Part shown: positions 8,077-17,333 of the stretch, in pieces
How positions within the stretch are numbered: the stretch's first letter is position 1
Layout of the letters: the number at the start of each line of letters is the position of its first letter
Assembly (NCBI GenBank): GCA_913046825.1
Contig: CAJWTF010000010.1
Span: forward strand, 1 to 53,026
DNA length: 53,026 nucleotides
Direction of reading: 5' to 3'
Origin: an uncultured Rickettsiales bacterium
GTDB taxonomy: Bacteria > Pseudomonadota > Alphaproteobacteria > UBA8366
Notes under the pieces: generated by a model
The model's database searches: none
The model's input: only the letters and a program-made list of their open reading frames with translations
Told to the model about the DNA's origin: nothing
Program-made: the position numbers and the translations under genes

Positions 8077-9327
8077 ATGCTCTATTATCTCTATGAAATG
8101 CAGCGGCTTTGGGCTGCTCCTATTCAATTGATGGCGGAAGGCGCGAAAGTCGCGCTGAACAACCCGTTTAATCCGCTGAGCCATATGCCGGCCGGTCGAA
8201 TCATGGGCTCCGCGGTCGATATGGTGGGGCATTTCACGCAGCGTTATGGCAAACCTGAGTGGAATATCGCCTCGACGGAAATCGACGGTCGCAAGGTAGC
8301 CATCACAATCAAGACCGCGATCGATCGAACCTATTGCGACCTGATCCATTTCAAGCGCGCCGCAAAGCGCAATGATCCGAAATTATTGATCCTGGCGCCT
8401 CTCTCCGGACATTTTGCGACTTTGGTGCGAGGTACCGTCGAGGCGATGTTGCCCGATCACGATGTTTACGTCAGCGACTGGCGCGATAGCAGCATGATCC
8501 CTGCGGTCGACGGCAGTTTTGATCTCGACGATTACATCGACTATCTGGTCGATTTCCTACATTTCCTAGGGCCGAATACCCATGTATTGGCGGTTTGCCA
8601 ACCGTCGGTTCCAGCGCTTGCCGCGACGGCGATTATGTCAGGCTGGCAAGATAATTGTGTGCCGGCGTCCTTGACGATGATCGGTGGACCCATCGATACC
8701 CGCAAATCACCGACCCAGGTTAACAAGCTCGCCAAAGAACACAGTATCGATTGGTTTGAGCGGCATGTGGTCGTCGACGTCCCGCCCCCCTATCCGGGCG
8801 CATTACGGAAGGTTTATCCGGGCTTTATACAGCTGACGAATTTCATCGCGATGAATTTTGATAAGCATGTGGCATCTTACCACGAGTTGTTCCAGCATTT
8901 GGTGCAAGGTGACGATGACGCCGCCGACCGCAAGCGGGCCTTTTACGAGGAATATCGCTCGGTCATGGACTTACCAGCTGAGTTTTATTTGCAGACGGTC
9001 AAGGTGGTGTTTCAAGATCATGCCCTGCCGAAGGGCGAGATGGTGCACCGCTGGCACCCTGTGAAAACCGAGAAGATCACCGACACCGCTATCCTTTGTA
9101 TTGAGGGTGAGCTCGATGATATTTCCGGAATTGGCCAAACGAAGGCGGCACTCGATATTACGCCGAAACTGGTGGATGAAAAGAAGATGTATCATCTGCA
9201 GAAAGGCGTTGGGCATTACGGTGTCTTTAACGGCGGCAAATGGCGCCGGGAGATCGCGCCGAAGGTCAAGGCATTCATCCGCACGCACGACCGCGAACTA
9301 AACGCCGGGCGTGACGCCGCCGACTAA
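8077..9327 (+). CDS. phaZ: Intracellular-type polyhydroxyalkanoate (PHB) depolymerase
   Basis: The 416-residue protein begins MLYYLYEMQRLWAAPIQLMA, the hallmark start of the short intracellular PhaZ family. An alpha/beta-hydrolase core follows. The nucleophile is Cys174 in the lipase-box-like VCQPSVPAL, where most esterases have Ser. Late features are HRWHPVKTEKI, LCIEGELDDISGIGQT and the His of GVGHYGVFNGGKWR. It mobilises stored PHB to 3-hydroxybutyrate, which the dehydrogenase encoded at 19396-20199 could oxidise. It has its own upstream region after the gor terminator. Confidence 0.93.
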   Translation: MLYYLYEMQRLWAAPIQLMAEGAKVALNNPFNPLSHMPAGRIMGSAVDMVGHFTQRYGKPEWNIASTEIDGRKVAITIKTAIDRTYCDLIHFKRAAKRNDPKLLILAPLSGHFATLVRGTVEAMLPDHDVYVSDWRDSSMIPAVDGSFDLDDYIDYLVDFLHFLGPNTHVLAVCQPSVPALAATAIMSGWQDNCVPASLTMIGGPIDTRKSPTQVNKLAKEHSIDWFERHVVVDVPPPYPGALRKVYPGFIQLTNFIAMNFDKHVASYHELFQHLVQGDDDAADRKRAFYEEYRSVMDLPAEFYLQTVKVVFQDHALPKGEMVHRWHPVKTEKITDTAILCIEGELDDISGIGQTKAALDITPKLVDEKKMYHLQKGVGHYGVFNGGKWRREIAPKVKAFIRTHDRELNAGRDAAD

Positions 9328-9390
9328 AATCTGCGTAAAACTGTACGCTTGGCGATTTCGCCATAGATCAGAAACGGTGCCGCTGAAAAA

Positions 9391-10614
9391 GTGCCGTATC
9401 GCATGACAGAACCTCTTTGGATATTGAACCCATCCGGACAAACCGCGTCCGGGGCTTGGATTGACGACACACTGCGTGCCCGCGTCAAAGAACGGGACAT
9501 GCGGGAAAGATGGCCGCTGGTGGCGGAATTCTTGCGCCAACGCGTCGAAGTCGTACGCGGGATAGATCCCGCCAGTGAAGTCGCGCGGCTTTATGATCTT
9601 CGGGGATGGACGGATGGGCTGCCGGTCGTGCCGCCGACCACGGGCCGGGTTGAGGAAATGCTCGACTACTCCCCGCTCTCCCGCGATGTGGTAATTGGGG
9701 AGTTGGACCCGCTCAAGGGCGTCGCCTCGGTCGAAAAGATCGCCATCAATGCGGTTATGGCGGGCTGCCGTTCCGATTATTTTCCAATCGTTCTTGCCGC
9801 GGTTCAGGCGATTGCCGAACCAAATTTCAATTTGCGTGGAGTTCAAACGACGGACGAAAATGTGACGCCGTTGATAGTGGTGAATGGCCCGATCGTCCGG
9901 CAGATTGTTATGAACGACGGATTTGGCTGTCTTGGTCCGGGTTGGCGCGCCAACGCGACCATCGGACGGGCGCTGCGTCTGATCATGCAGAATATCGGTG
10001 GCGGCTGGCCGGCGGTTGTCGCCTTCGCGGGGCTGGGGCAACCCGGGCGCTACACGCTCTGCTTTGCGGAAAACGAGGCGCAAAGCCCATGGACGCCGTT
10101 ACACGTGGATGAAGGTTTCAGGGCGGACCAAAATGTTGTCACCGTATTGCGGGCCGAAAGCGCCATTAATGTGACCGGTGGATTGGAGGAAGTGGCAAGC
10201 GTCATGGGCTCCGCCGCTTCGGCTTTTTCCTGGCTCCATGGCGGTGTTGTCACAGTGGCAATTTCTCCGGCGACGGCGGCCGCTTTGGCGAAGGATGGTG
10301 TTTCAAAGGACGATGCCCGCTGTTGGCTGCATCAGAATGGCCGCATATCGTCTGAGACGCTCAAATCGCTTTGGATTTATCGAAATGCGGGCAAGGCGAA
10401 GGAATGGCCCGCATGGGCTATCGCGGCGATTGAAGAGGGCAGGGTCCCACCCGTCGCCGATCCGGACCAAATTACATTGGTGGTCGCGGGCGGGGATATT
10501 CCGATTGCCCAGCAAGCTTATTTTCCGACATGGGGATATCCCGATTGTCGTATTATAAAAGAGATTGTCTTGCCGTCCGGCTGGCAACCGATTGAAGAGG
10601 AGATGCGAAAATGA
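9391..10614 (+). CDS. Conserved protein of unknown function, coupled to a thioredoxin-reductase-like gene
   Basis: I recognise this as a widespread but uncharacterised family. Conserved-looking blocks are RGWTDGLPVVPPTTGRVEEM, NAVMAGCRSDYFPIVLAA, TPLIVVNGPIVRQI, FGCLGPGWRANATIGRAL, TLCFAENEAQSPWTPLH and VVAGGDIPIAQQAYFP. Cysteines are present in MAGC, GFGC and PDC. My recollection, not checked, is that relatives sit beside short UGSC-type selenoproteins or redox proteins; no such gene lies next to it here. There is no signal peptide. The start may be GTG 9391 or ATG 9403; neither has a strong ribosome site. Its end overlaps the downstream flavoprotein start by four bases, implying a joint role, perhaps a redox reaction fed by that reductase (inference). 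Confidence 0.6.
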   Translation: MPYRMTEPLWILNPSGQTASGAWIDDTLRARVKERDMRERWPLVAEFLRQRVEVVRGIDPASEVARLYDLRGWTDGLPVVPPTTGRVEEMLDYSPLSRDVVIGELDPLKGVASVEKIAINAVMAGCRSDYFPIVLAAVQAIAEPNFNLRGVQTTDENVTPLIVVNGPIVRQIVMNDGFGCLGPGWRANATIGRALRLIMQNIGGGWPAVVAFAGLGQPGRYTLCFAENEAQSPWTPLHVDEGFRADQNVVTVLRAESAINVTGGLEEVASVMGSAASAFSWLHGGVVTVAISPATAAALAKDGVSKDDARCWLHQNGRISSETLKSLWIYRNAGKAKEWPAWAIAAIEEGRVPPVADPDQITLVVAGGDIPIAQQAYFPTWGYPDCRIIKEIVLPSGWQPIEEEMRK

Positions 10615-11528
10615 GGCGACCTGGCGATCCATACGATGTGGTGGTGATCGGTGGTGGTATGGCAGGACTGACGGCGGCGCATCATGCGGCGCTTCGTGGC
10701 ATGGCCGTCGTGTGTATCGACGAAGGCGGCCATATGGGTGGACTGGTGATAAACGTCAGCGCGCTTGATGGCTATCCCGCGATGGGACCGGTCGGCGGCG
10801 CTGAGCTGGCCTCCGGACAATTGGAAGCAATCCTGGACCTGGGCGTCGAAATTGTACCCGACACTGCGACGGCTCTTTCGATTGATGGTGATATTAAAAC
10901 TGTCTCGACAGGCATGGGCGACCAAAAGGCGAGGCATGTTATTTTAGCGTCAGGTGCTCGTCTGAAATCCTTGGGCGTTCCTGGTGAAGAGAGTTTGTTT
11001 GGTCGCGGCGTATCGCAATGCGCGGATTGTGATGCCGGGTTCTTTGTCGACCAGAAAGTCGTGGTGGTCGGTGGTGGGGATTCGGCTTTGCAGGAAGCAT
11101 TACATCTGGCAGATTTCGCCAGCGAGATCACTTTGGTGACGCGCAGCAGCGGTTTGCGGGCCAAACAGTCTTACGTTTCGCGCGCAGCCGAAAATCCGAA
11201 ATTCACCTTTCGTTGGGAGACGATGGTTTCCGAAATTACCGGCAGCGATGGTGTCGAGGGCGTGAAACTTATACCGGCGAGCGGCGGTGATGCGGAAGAT
11301 TTCGCATGCTCCGGCGTCTTCGTATTTGTTGGACTTCAGCCGAATACGGAATTCTTGATGGGAACGTTGGACTGCGATGACTCCGGTTTTGTGAAGACGG
11401 ATTCTTCTTTCGCCACCAATGTCGAAGGCGTCTATGCGGTGGGTGCGGTGCGGCAGGGATACTCCGGCCAGCTCGCGAGTGCCGCTGGTGAAGCCGCGAG
11501 CGTCGCAGCGTCCCTTCCGGTCTCATAA
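10611..11528 (+). CDS. Thioredoxin-reductase-like FAD/NAD(P) oxidoreductase
   Basis: The 305-residue flavoprotein has the two-Rossmann layout of low-molecular-weight thioredoxin reductases: FAD motif VVVIGGGMAGLTAAHHA, redox pair Cys137/Cys140 in SQCADCDAGFF, NAD(P) motif VVVVGGGDSALQEALHLAD, and C-terminal VEGVYAVGAVRQGYSGQLAS. In place of the usual GD before the last segment it has GAVRQG, so it is divergent from housekeeping TrxB. It is translationally coupled to the 407-residue protein upstream, so a dedicated partner is likelier than general thioredoxin. A decayed decarboxylase gene begins ten bases downstream. Confidence 0.82.
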   Translation: MRRPGDPYDVVVIGGGMAGLTAAHHAALRGMAVVCIDEGGHMGGLVINVSALDGYPAMGPVGGAELASGQLEAILDLGVEIVPDTATALSIDGDIKTVSTGMGDQKARHVILASGARLKSLGVPGEESLFGRGVSQCADCDAGFFVDQKVVVVGGGDSALQEALHLADFASEITLVTRSSGLRAKQSYVSRAAENPKFTFRWETMVSEITGSDGVEGVKLIPASGGDAEDFACSGVFVFVGLQPNTEFLMGTLDCDDSGFVKTDSSFATNVEGVYAVGAVRQGYSGQLASAAGEAASVAASLPVS

Positions 11529-11538
11529 AGAGAGTTCC

Positions 11539-12763
11539 ATGTCCAAGCCTCGTGTTTTTTTCCGGAGAAGGGCATCGTTTGGGACGATATCGAGCCGCAT
11601 CTGTCGGAAATGGCGGGTGGAGACGAACGTTGGCGTGACGGGCGCGTGCCGCTCTATGTCTTCAAGGCGACTGACGAGGTGTATGAGGTCCGGCGCGGCG
11701 CCTATTTCAGATTTTTTGTGGAGAATGCTCTGGGCGGTAAGCAGGCCTTTCACAGCGTCGCCAGGATGGAACGTGAAGTTGTGGAAATGGCGCTCGACCT
11801 GTTCCAGGCTCCAGAGGGAGCAAGCGGTGTAATGACCACGGGGCATCGAAGGGCGCAAAGGCCCGTTTAATATTGTTGCGGGAGCAAGTGCACATCCGGC
11901 TTTCGACAAGGCGGGTGGCTCAATGGATATCCCGGTGAAGCGGGTGGCATTGTGCGAAGACTTCAAGGCCGAAGCATCCGCGATGAAGGCAGCAATCGAC
12001 GATGACATGATCATGATCGTCGGGTCCGCGCCGTGTTTCCACCATGGAGTAGTCGATGAGATCGCTGAGTTGGGCGAAATAGCTCTTGATACGGATGTCT
12101 GGTATCGTTCGTCAAACGGTTGGGACGGGTGTTTCCCGATTTTGATTTTGCGGTAACAGGTGTGCGCTCGCTTTCTGCCGATCTCCATAAATTCGGCTTT
12201 GCGCCGAAGCCGTCTTCGACCGTCTTGTATCGCATGGTAGAAGATTTTTAGCGCCAGATTTTTGATGTTGATCCGTGGACGTATGGTCGGTTGACGACAT
12301 CGACCCTCGTTGGTTCGAGACCAGCCGGGGGGGATTGCAGGCTCGTGGGCGGTGTTCAAGCACTTTGGTATTGACGACTACACCCAAGTGGCCTCCGATC
12401 TTATGGTGATGGTTGGCGGCTGTGCCGCCGGTATCGATGCGATTCAAGGTTTTCGAAGGCATGTTAAACCGGACCTCACCATCATTAATTTCGTATCGGA
12501 TGAGCTCGATATTTTTAGTGTGGGGGAGAAATTGGCGGCAATCGGATTGGGTGCCTGTATTAACCCAGCGGCCGAAAGGTATGCACGCGATGCTGTCCAT
12601 GTTACATGCACCGACGCGCGAGGCGTATCTGCGTGATCTTGCGAGGGCTGTCTCGATGGTTCAGTCCGATGGTGGTGCTTCGACGTTCACGGCGCGGTAC
12701 CCATACCCGCGTCGATTGGGCATCTGGTCGCACGGTCCTTTGCGCGCTATGTCTTACCCATGA
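11539..12763 (+). pseudogene. Decayed PLP-dependent decarboxylase / sphingosine-1-phosphate-lyase-like gene
   Basis: Pieces of one group II decarboxylase-like protein appear in order across changing frames. The first is PEKGIVWDDIEPHLSEMAGG with GVMTTG; then GPFNIVAGASAHPAFDKAGG; then MDIPVKRVALCEDFKAEASA and CFHHGVVDEIAELGEIALDT; then FDFAVTGVRSLSADLHKFGF, which still holds the PLP-lysine region; then FDVDPWTYGRLTTSTLVGSR; and finally a C-terminal [14 protein letters not shown]. The first shift is at a run of seven T (about 11554-11560). The segment after MTTG, where GGTESN is normally found, seems deleted. With several frameshifts it cannot make a working enzyme. The FAD oxidoreductase start overlaps its end. 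Confidence 0.85.
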
Positions 12764-14103
12764 CTATTATCTTGGAACCTGCCCGTGAGACGGAAGTCGT
12801 AGCGGAAACTGAAGTACTCATCCTCGGCGGTGGACCGGCTGGTATCGCCGCGGCGACAGCGGCGGCCCGAACTGGAGCGCGCACGCTTTTGCTTGAGAAA
12901 TACGGATTTCTAGGCGGCATGGGCACCGCCGCAATGGTCACCAATTTCTGTGGCCTGCACGCGAGTATCAACGGATCAGTGCAGCAAGTGGTGCGCGGCG
13001 TTGCGGATGATATCTTGGCGCGCCTCGATCGGCTTGGAGGACTGCGGGAACCGCATCCGGTGCCGGCCTCTGATGGCGGTCACGATATCGCGGCTCAAGC
13101 GTATGACACGGCGGCCTATAAGATGGCGGCGGATGATTTACTGTTATCGGTGGGGGTCGATATTCGCTTTCACAGCACCGCTGTTGGCGTCGCAATGGAT
13201 GGTGAGCGGATCGATGCGGTGATCGTAGAGACGAAATCAGGGCGCGCCGCTATCAAGGCGGAAATGTTCATCGACTGTTCGGGTGACGCGGACCTCGCCT
13301 ATTGGTCGGGGGGGGAATATGAAAAAGGCGACGCGACCGGCTTCATGGCCTATCCGACAACGATGTTCCGGATTGCCAATGCAGACGACGAACGAGTCCA
13401 CCGAGAGGGTAAGCCGAACCTGACCGAGCTCATAGCCGCGGCGAGTGACGACTTTGAGTTGCCGCGTAAAACCGGCGTGCTTGGCTCGCAAGCTCATGCG
13501 GGTGAGTGGCGGGCCAATCTCACGCAGATAAGTCGAGATGGTGCGCCGGTCGACGGCAGCAATTGGGACGATTTGAGTTTTGCGGAAGTCGAGGGTCGCA
13601 GGCAATCGCAGGAATATTTCCGATTTCTGAAGGAACGAGTGCCCGGTTTCGAAGACGCGTATTTATTGGAAACCGCTCCGCAAATTGGCATTCGCGAGAC
13701 AAGGCGTATTGTCGGCGAATATGTCCTGACCAAGGACGACGTTTTATCGTGCCGGGATTTTGACGATTCCATCGGCTGTAACGGTTGGCCGCTTGAGCAG
13801 CATCTGCATGGTTCGGCGAAATGGACCTTTCTAGCCGGTCGTGGATATCACCAGATCCCCTACGGGACGACGCTCCCCAAGGGTGTCGATAATTTACTGG
13901 TTGCGGGCCGGTGCGCTTCGACGACACCGGAAGGACAGGCATCATTGCGGGTTAGCGGTCCCTGTTTTGCGATGGGGCAAGCGGTCGGTACGGCAGCCGA
14001 ACTTGCGCGTAGCGATGGAGTGAAACCGGCTGATATTGATCGTAACGCCTTGCAGAATCGTTTGGTCTCGGACGGTGCTTTCATCGGCGACAAACAGCTC
14101 TAG
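12760..14103 (+). CDS. FAD-dependent oxidoreductase (FAD_oxidored family)
   Basis: The 447-residue flavoprotein has an N-terminal dinucleotide-binding motif ([20 protein letters not shown]), then the family's [17 protein letters not shown], a central [16 protein letters not shown], and a C-terminal ILDR-less FAD-closing block [20 protein letters not shown]. This matches the FAD-dependent oxidoreductases of unknown substrate often annotated simply as such. No membrane segment or signal peptide is seen. It begins within the last codons of the broken decarboxylase gene, so it may once have been co-transcribed with it. The enoyl-CoA hydratase follows after about 30 bases. Substrate unknown. Confidence 0.82.
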   Translation: MTIILEPARETEVVAETEVLILGGGPAGIAAATAAARTGARTLLLEKYGFLGGMGTAAMVTNFCGLHASINGSVQQVVRGVADDILARLDRLGGLREPHPVPASDGGHDIAAQAYDTAAYKMAADDLLLSVGVDIRFHSTAVGVAMDGERIDAVIVETKSGRAAIKAEMFIDCSGDADLAYWSGGEYEKGDATGFMAYPTTMFRIANADDERVHREGKPNLTELIAAASDDFELPRKTGVLGSQAHAGEWRANLTQISRDGAPVDGSNWDDLSFAEVEGRRQSQEYFRFLKERVPGFEDAYLLETAPQIGIRETRRIVGEYVLTKDDVLSCRDFDDSIGCNGWPLEQHLHGSAKWTFLAGRGYHQIPYGTTLPKGVDNLLVAGRCASTTPEGQASLRVSGPCFAMGQAVGTAAELARSDGVKPADIDRNALQNRLVSDGAFIGDKQL

Positions 14104-14136
14104 AATTGTACTTACAAGAGAATAGGTAGCAGGAAA

Positions 14137-14910
14137 ATGGGTGAATTCAGTTATACGGAAACCGATGGGCACGTTCTTACGGTTACGTTGAACCGGCCAG
14201 AGCGGATGAACGCATTGCATTCGCCGGCGCATTTTGAACTCGACAAAGTTTTCAACGATTTCGAAGCCGATCCGGATCTCTGGGTTTGTATTTTGACGGG
14301 AGCAGGTGATCGGGCGTTCAGTGCCGGTAATGACCTTAAGTTCCAAGCCGAAGGCGGGACACGCGATAAGCCGAAAAGCGGTTTTGGCGGCATAACCGAG
14401 CGTTTTGACCGCACCAAGCCGATGATCGCGGCGGTGAATGGTGTCGCCATGGGTGGTGGGTTCGAGCTCGCGCTGGCTTGCGATGTGATCATCGGGGCAG
14501 AGAATGCCCGCTTTGCTCTACCGGAGCCCCGTGTCGGATTGGCTGCCCTCGCGGGTGGTTTGCACCGACTTCCCCGCGCCATACCGCAGAAGAAGGCGAT
14601 GGGCATGATCCTGACTGGCCGTCACGTTCCGGCGGCGGAAGGTCTCGAGATTGGTTTCGTCACCGAACTAGTGGGGGAAGGCGAAGCTCTGAATGCCGCC
14701 AAACGGTTCGCGGCTGAAATTGAGAAATGCTCGCCGGTCTCTATCCGCACCAGCCTTGATGTCGTGCGTCGCGGTTTGGAGCACGCGTCCGTCGAAGAAG
14801 CTATGTTGGCGGAATACGAGAGCGTCAATGTGTTGCGCAACAGCGAAGATATGATCGAAGGTCCGAAAGCTTTCGCCGAGAAACGTGATCCAAACTGGAA
14901 AGGGCGGTAG
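14137..14910 (+). CDS. Enoyl-CoA hydratase/isomerase (crotonase family)
   Basis: The 257-residue protein has the full crotonase pattern: TLNRPERMNALHSP near the N-terminus, the oxyanion segment FSAGNDLKF, and GVAMGGGFELALACDVIIGA with Glu110. Glu130 follows in FALPEPRVGL. Both acidic residues match the positions of the two hydratase glutamates, so hydration of an enoyl-CoA is plausible; carnitinyl-CoA-type members look similar. The C-terminal SEDMIEGPKAFAEKRDPNWKG is typical. It is the last gene of the plus-strand group 12760-14910 and converges on a minus-strand PPOX gene 22 bases away. Confidence 0.88.
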   Translation: MGEFSYTETDGHVLTVTLNRPERMNALHSPAHFELDKVFNDFEADPDLWVCILTGAGDRAFSAGNDLKFQAEGGTRDKPKSGFGGITERFDRTKPMIAAVNGVAMGGGFELALACDVIIGAENARFALPEPRVGLAALAGGLHRLPRAIPQKKAMGMILTGRHVPAAEGLEIGFVTELVGEGEALNAAKRFAAEIEKCSPVSIRTSLDVVRRGLEHASVEEAMLAEYESVNVLRNSEDMIEGPKAFAEKRDPNWKGR

Positions 14911-14932
14911 GGGAGGCCCAGGACGGGGAGCT

Positions 14933-15544
14933 CTAGTACAAAACCTTCTCGTACTCGCGCTTCACTTCCGCATGGGTCTCTTCGGGCCGGTCACCGCCGA
15001 TTTGGTCAACAATCATTTGCCCGATAGTTGGCAGCACTGAGCGCTCGACCTGCGTTTCTGACTTCCAAAGACCTGAGCGCATGATCGCCTTTGCGCAATG
15101 CAAATAAATCTCTCGTGCTTTGATGACGAGCACGGTGGCGGGAAGTTTTCCCTTAATCTCGAATTGCGCGAGGAGTTCTGCATCGTCTCGAATCTCTGCA
15201 TCTCCGTTGATGCGTAGAACTTCATCAACGCCAGGGACAAAAAATATCGTGCCGACAGCCGGGTTCGCTAGAATGTTGGTAAGAGTGTCGAGCCGGTTGT
15301 TCCCGGGGCGGTCTGGGACCGCGATGGTCTGATCGTCAAGGACTTTCACAAATCCGGGGGCATCACCGCGCGGGGATACATCGGCAATGCCGTCTTCTCC
15401 GGTTGTCGAGATCACGATAAACGGTGACAGTTCAATGATGTGTTTGCTGTGTTGCTCCAGTTGCGGAATGACTTTTTGCGCCGCGCGACCCTTTGGCTGG
15501 CGGTAAATCTCACGCAGTTGATCGACGGTTTCGACGCGAGCTAT
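14933..15544 (-). CDS. PPOX-class FMN-binding flavoprotein with an apparent ATA start
   Basis: This is a pyridoxamine-5'-phosphate-oxidase-like split-barrel protein, resembling the MSMEG_1061-type subgroup: FIVISTTGEDGIADVSPRGD, VPDRPGNNRLDTLTNILANP, FFVPGVDEVLRINGDAEI, and a C-terminal CAKAIMRSGLWKSE. Coding-like sequence (ARVETVDQLREIYRQPKGRA) continues upstream of the first ordinary start, GTG at 15415. The only well-placed initiator is ATA at 15544-15542, preceded by GGGAGA. From there the product is 203 residues. ATA starts are very rare, so this could be a start-codon mutation (ATG to ATA) with reduced or no expression. The substrate is unknown. Confidence 0.75.
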   Translation of the reverse strand: MARVETVDQLREIYRQPKGRAAQKVIPQLEQHSKHIIELSPFIVISTTGEDGIADVSPRGDAPGFVKVLDDQTIAVPDRPGNNRLDTLTNILANPAVGTIFFVPGVDEVLRINGDAEIRDDAELLAQFEIKGKLPATVLVIKAREIYLHCAKAIMRSGLWKSETQVERSVLPTIGQMIVDQIGGDRPEETHAEVKREYEKVLY

Positions 15545-15611
15545 CGGTACTCTCCCTTAATGCAATTCGCTTTTATCATCTTCCACTACACACGGTGAAA
15601 GGTCGAGCGGC

Positions 15612-17333
15612 TTATCCGATCTGGGCCAGGGCCCGGTCAACCATGTCGTCGCCATAATCGCGCCGTGCTGTGGCTTCCCGCATGCGGCCGTCTTCCAAGT
15701 CATGAGCGAGGTCGACGATATTGCGATCTTGTGGATTACCGAGGCCGCCGCCTCCCGGTGTTTCCATCCGCACCGTTTCTCCAGCTTCAAGTGTTAGCAG
15801 GCGTTGCTTCGGTGCCATGGCTTCTTCGCGATTAGTGCCATGATTTCGCACAATCCGGCAATTCCCGCCCGGCTTCCCGCCCGCATAGCCGTCAGCGGAA
15901 GTTAGATAGCTGTCCGCGCGCCCGGAGAAGGTCGTAGCATCTTCGAGGATTATAACATCCCGTGCGACGCCCATGCCGCCTCGGTGGCGTCCGGCCCCAC
16001 CTGAATCGACCACCAGCGCGTATTCCTCGACCATCAACGGATATTCGTGCTCTACGGCTTCCGCCGGCATGTTCAGCGAATTTGTGATGTGGCAATGGGC
16101 GCCGTCCATACCGTCGAGTGCATCCCGCGCCCCGTTTCCACCTGCAAGCGTTTCCAAGTAGACATAGGTGCCAGCGTGCTTTTTTGATTTGCCGGAAAAT
16201 ACCATCGCGCCCAAGACATCGTGGCAGGACGCCATAGCTTTCTCCCGCGGTAATAATCCGGCAAATGCGCCGAAGACCGCGCCGGAAAGCTTCTGGCATG
16301 TCGTGGTCCGTGCGCCGACCGCAGCCGGATAATGAGGATTGACGATGGTGCCTTCGGGCGCGGTGAACTCGATGGCATCAAACAACCCGCTGTTTGCCGG
16401 TAGTTCCGGATCGAGCAAGGCTTTGATCGCATAAGCGACCGTCGCCATCACGCCGGTCGGCATGATATTATAACCGCCACGCGATTGCGGGCCGGAACCC
16501 GTAAAATCGAGGTGCATCCGATCGCCCTTGACGGTCACGGTGGCCGCGAGCGGCAACTTGTCACCGCCGAACCCGTCATCGTCCATCCACGTTGTGAAAC
16601 TATGCGTGCCGTCCTTTAGGTCGGCAATCCGCGCCCGTAGCCGTCGCGCGGTATATATCATCAAATCTTCGACTGCCCGGTCGACAGCTTCGCTTCCCAT
16701 ACGCTCGACGAGTGCGACGACTTGTTCCGCCCCCAATGTGTTGGTTGCGATCTGCACCTTGAGGTCGAGCAGTCGATCTTCTGGCTCCCGCGTGTTCTGG
16801 ATGATCATCTGCATGATACCGTTATCGAGCACGCCCTTGTGGACCATTTTGACCGGAGGGATACGGATGCCTTCCTCGAAAATGCTGGCGGCACTGGGGC
16901 TGATCGAGCCGGGTACGGAGCCACCGACATCCGCATGATGGCCTAGGCACGCTGCAAAGAACTTGATTTTGCCGTCATAGAAGATCGGTGTGATGATTGA
17001 GATGTCGGGCAGGTGCGTGCCACCGGCGAGATACGCGTCATTGCAGACGAACGCGTCGCCTGGATAAACCTCCGCTATGGGGAAATCCCGCAAGACGGCA
17101 TCGACACCACCCTTCAGCGATCCCAGATGAATCGGGATATGTGCCGCCTGTCCAATGGAGCGGCCGCCTGCGTCGAACAGAGCCACGGAGCAATCCCGTC
17201 GTTCCTTGATATTCGGCGAAAAAGAAGAGCGGACGAGTTTAGCGCCCATCTCCTCGATAATAGCGAGGACCCGATTGTTGAAGACCTCTATTTCAATGGC
17301 GTCGATGACTCTTTTATCCGATGCGGTCGTCAT
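15612..17333 (-). CDS. hyuB: Hydantoinase B / oxoprolinase-type subunit
   Basis: The 573-residue protein belongs to the HyuB family (N-methylhydantoinase B, 5-oxoprolinase C-terminal half, acetone carboxylase alpha). Recognisable parts are EVFNNRVLAIIEEMGAKLVR, SPNIKERRDCSVALFD, YPGDAFVCNDAYLAGGTHLP, DISIITPIFYDGKIKFFAAC, HHADVGGSVPGSIS and MHLDFTGSGPQSRGGYN. The C-terminus has TPGGGGLGNPQDR. It acts with the HyuA protein encoded just upstream, whose stop it overlaps by four bases. Together they would hydrolyse a cyclic amide such as a hydantoin or 5-oxoproline with ATP, or carboxylate a ketone; the exact substrate cannot be told. Confidence 0.9.
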   Translation of the reverse strand: MTTASDKRVIDAIEIEVFNNRVLAIIEEMGAKLVRSSFSPNIKERRDCSVALFDAGGRSIGQAAHIPIHLGSLKGGVDAVLRDFPIAEVYPGDAFVCNDAYLAGGTHLPDISIITPIFYDGKIKFFAACLGHHADVGGSVPGSISPSAASIFEEGIRIPPVKMVHKGVLDNGIMQMIIQNTREPEDRLLDLKVQIATNTLGAEQVVALVERMGSEAVDRAVEDLMIYTARRLRARIADLKDGTHSFTTWMDDDGFGGDKLPLAATVTVKGDRMHLDFTGSGPQSRGGYNIMPTGVMATVAYAIKALLDPELPANSGLFDAIEFTAPEGTIVNPHYPAAVGARTTTCQKLSGAVFGAFAGLLPREKAMASCHDVLGAMVFSGKSKKHAGTYVYLETLAGGNGARDALDGMDGAHCHITNSLNMPAEAVEHEYPLMVEEYALVVDSGGAGRHRGGMGVARDVIILEDATTFSGRADSYLTSADGYAGGKPGGNCRIVRNHGTNREEAMAPKQRLLTLEAGETVRMETPGGGGLGNPQDRNIVDLAHDLEDGRMREATARRDYGDDMVDRALAQIG

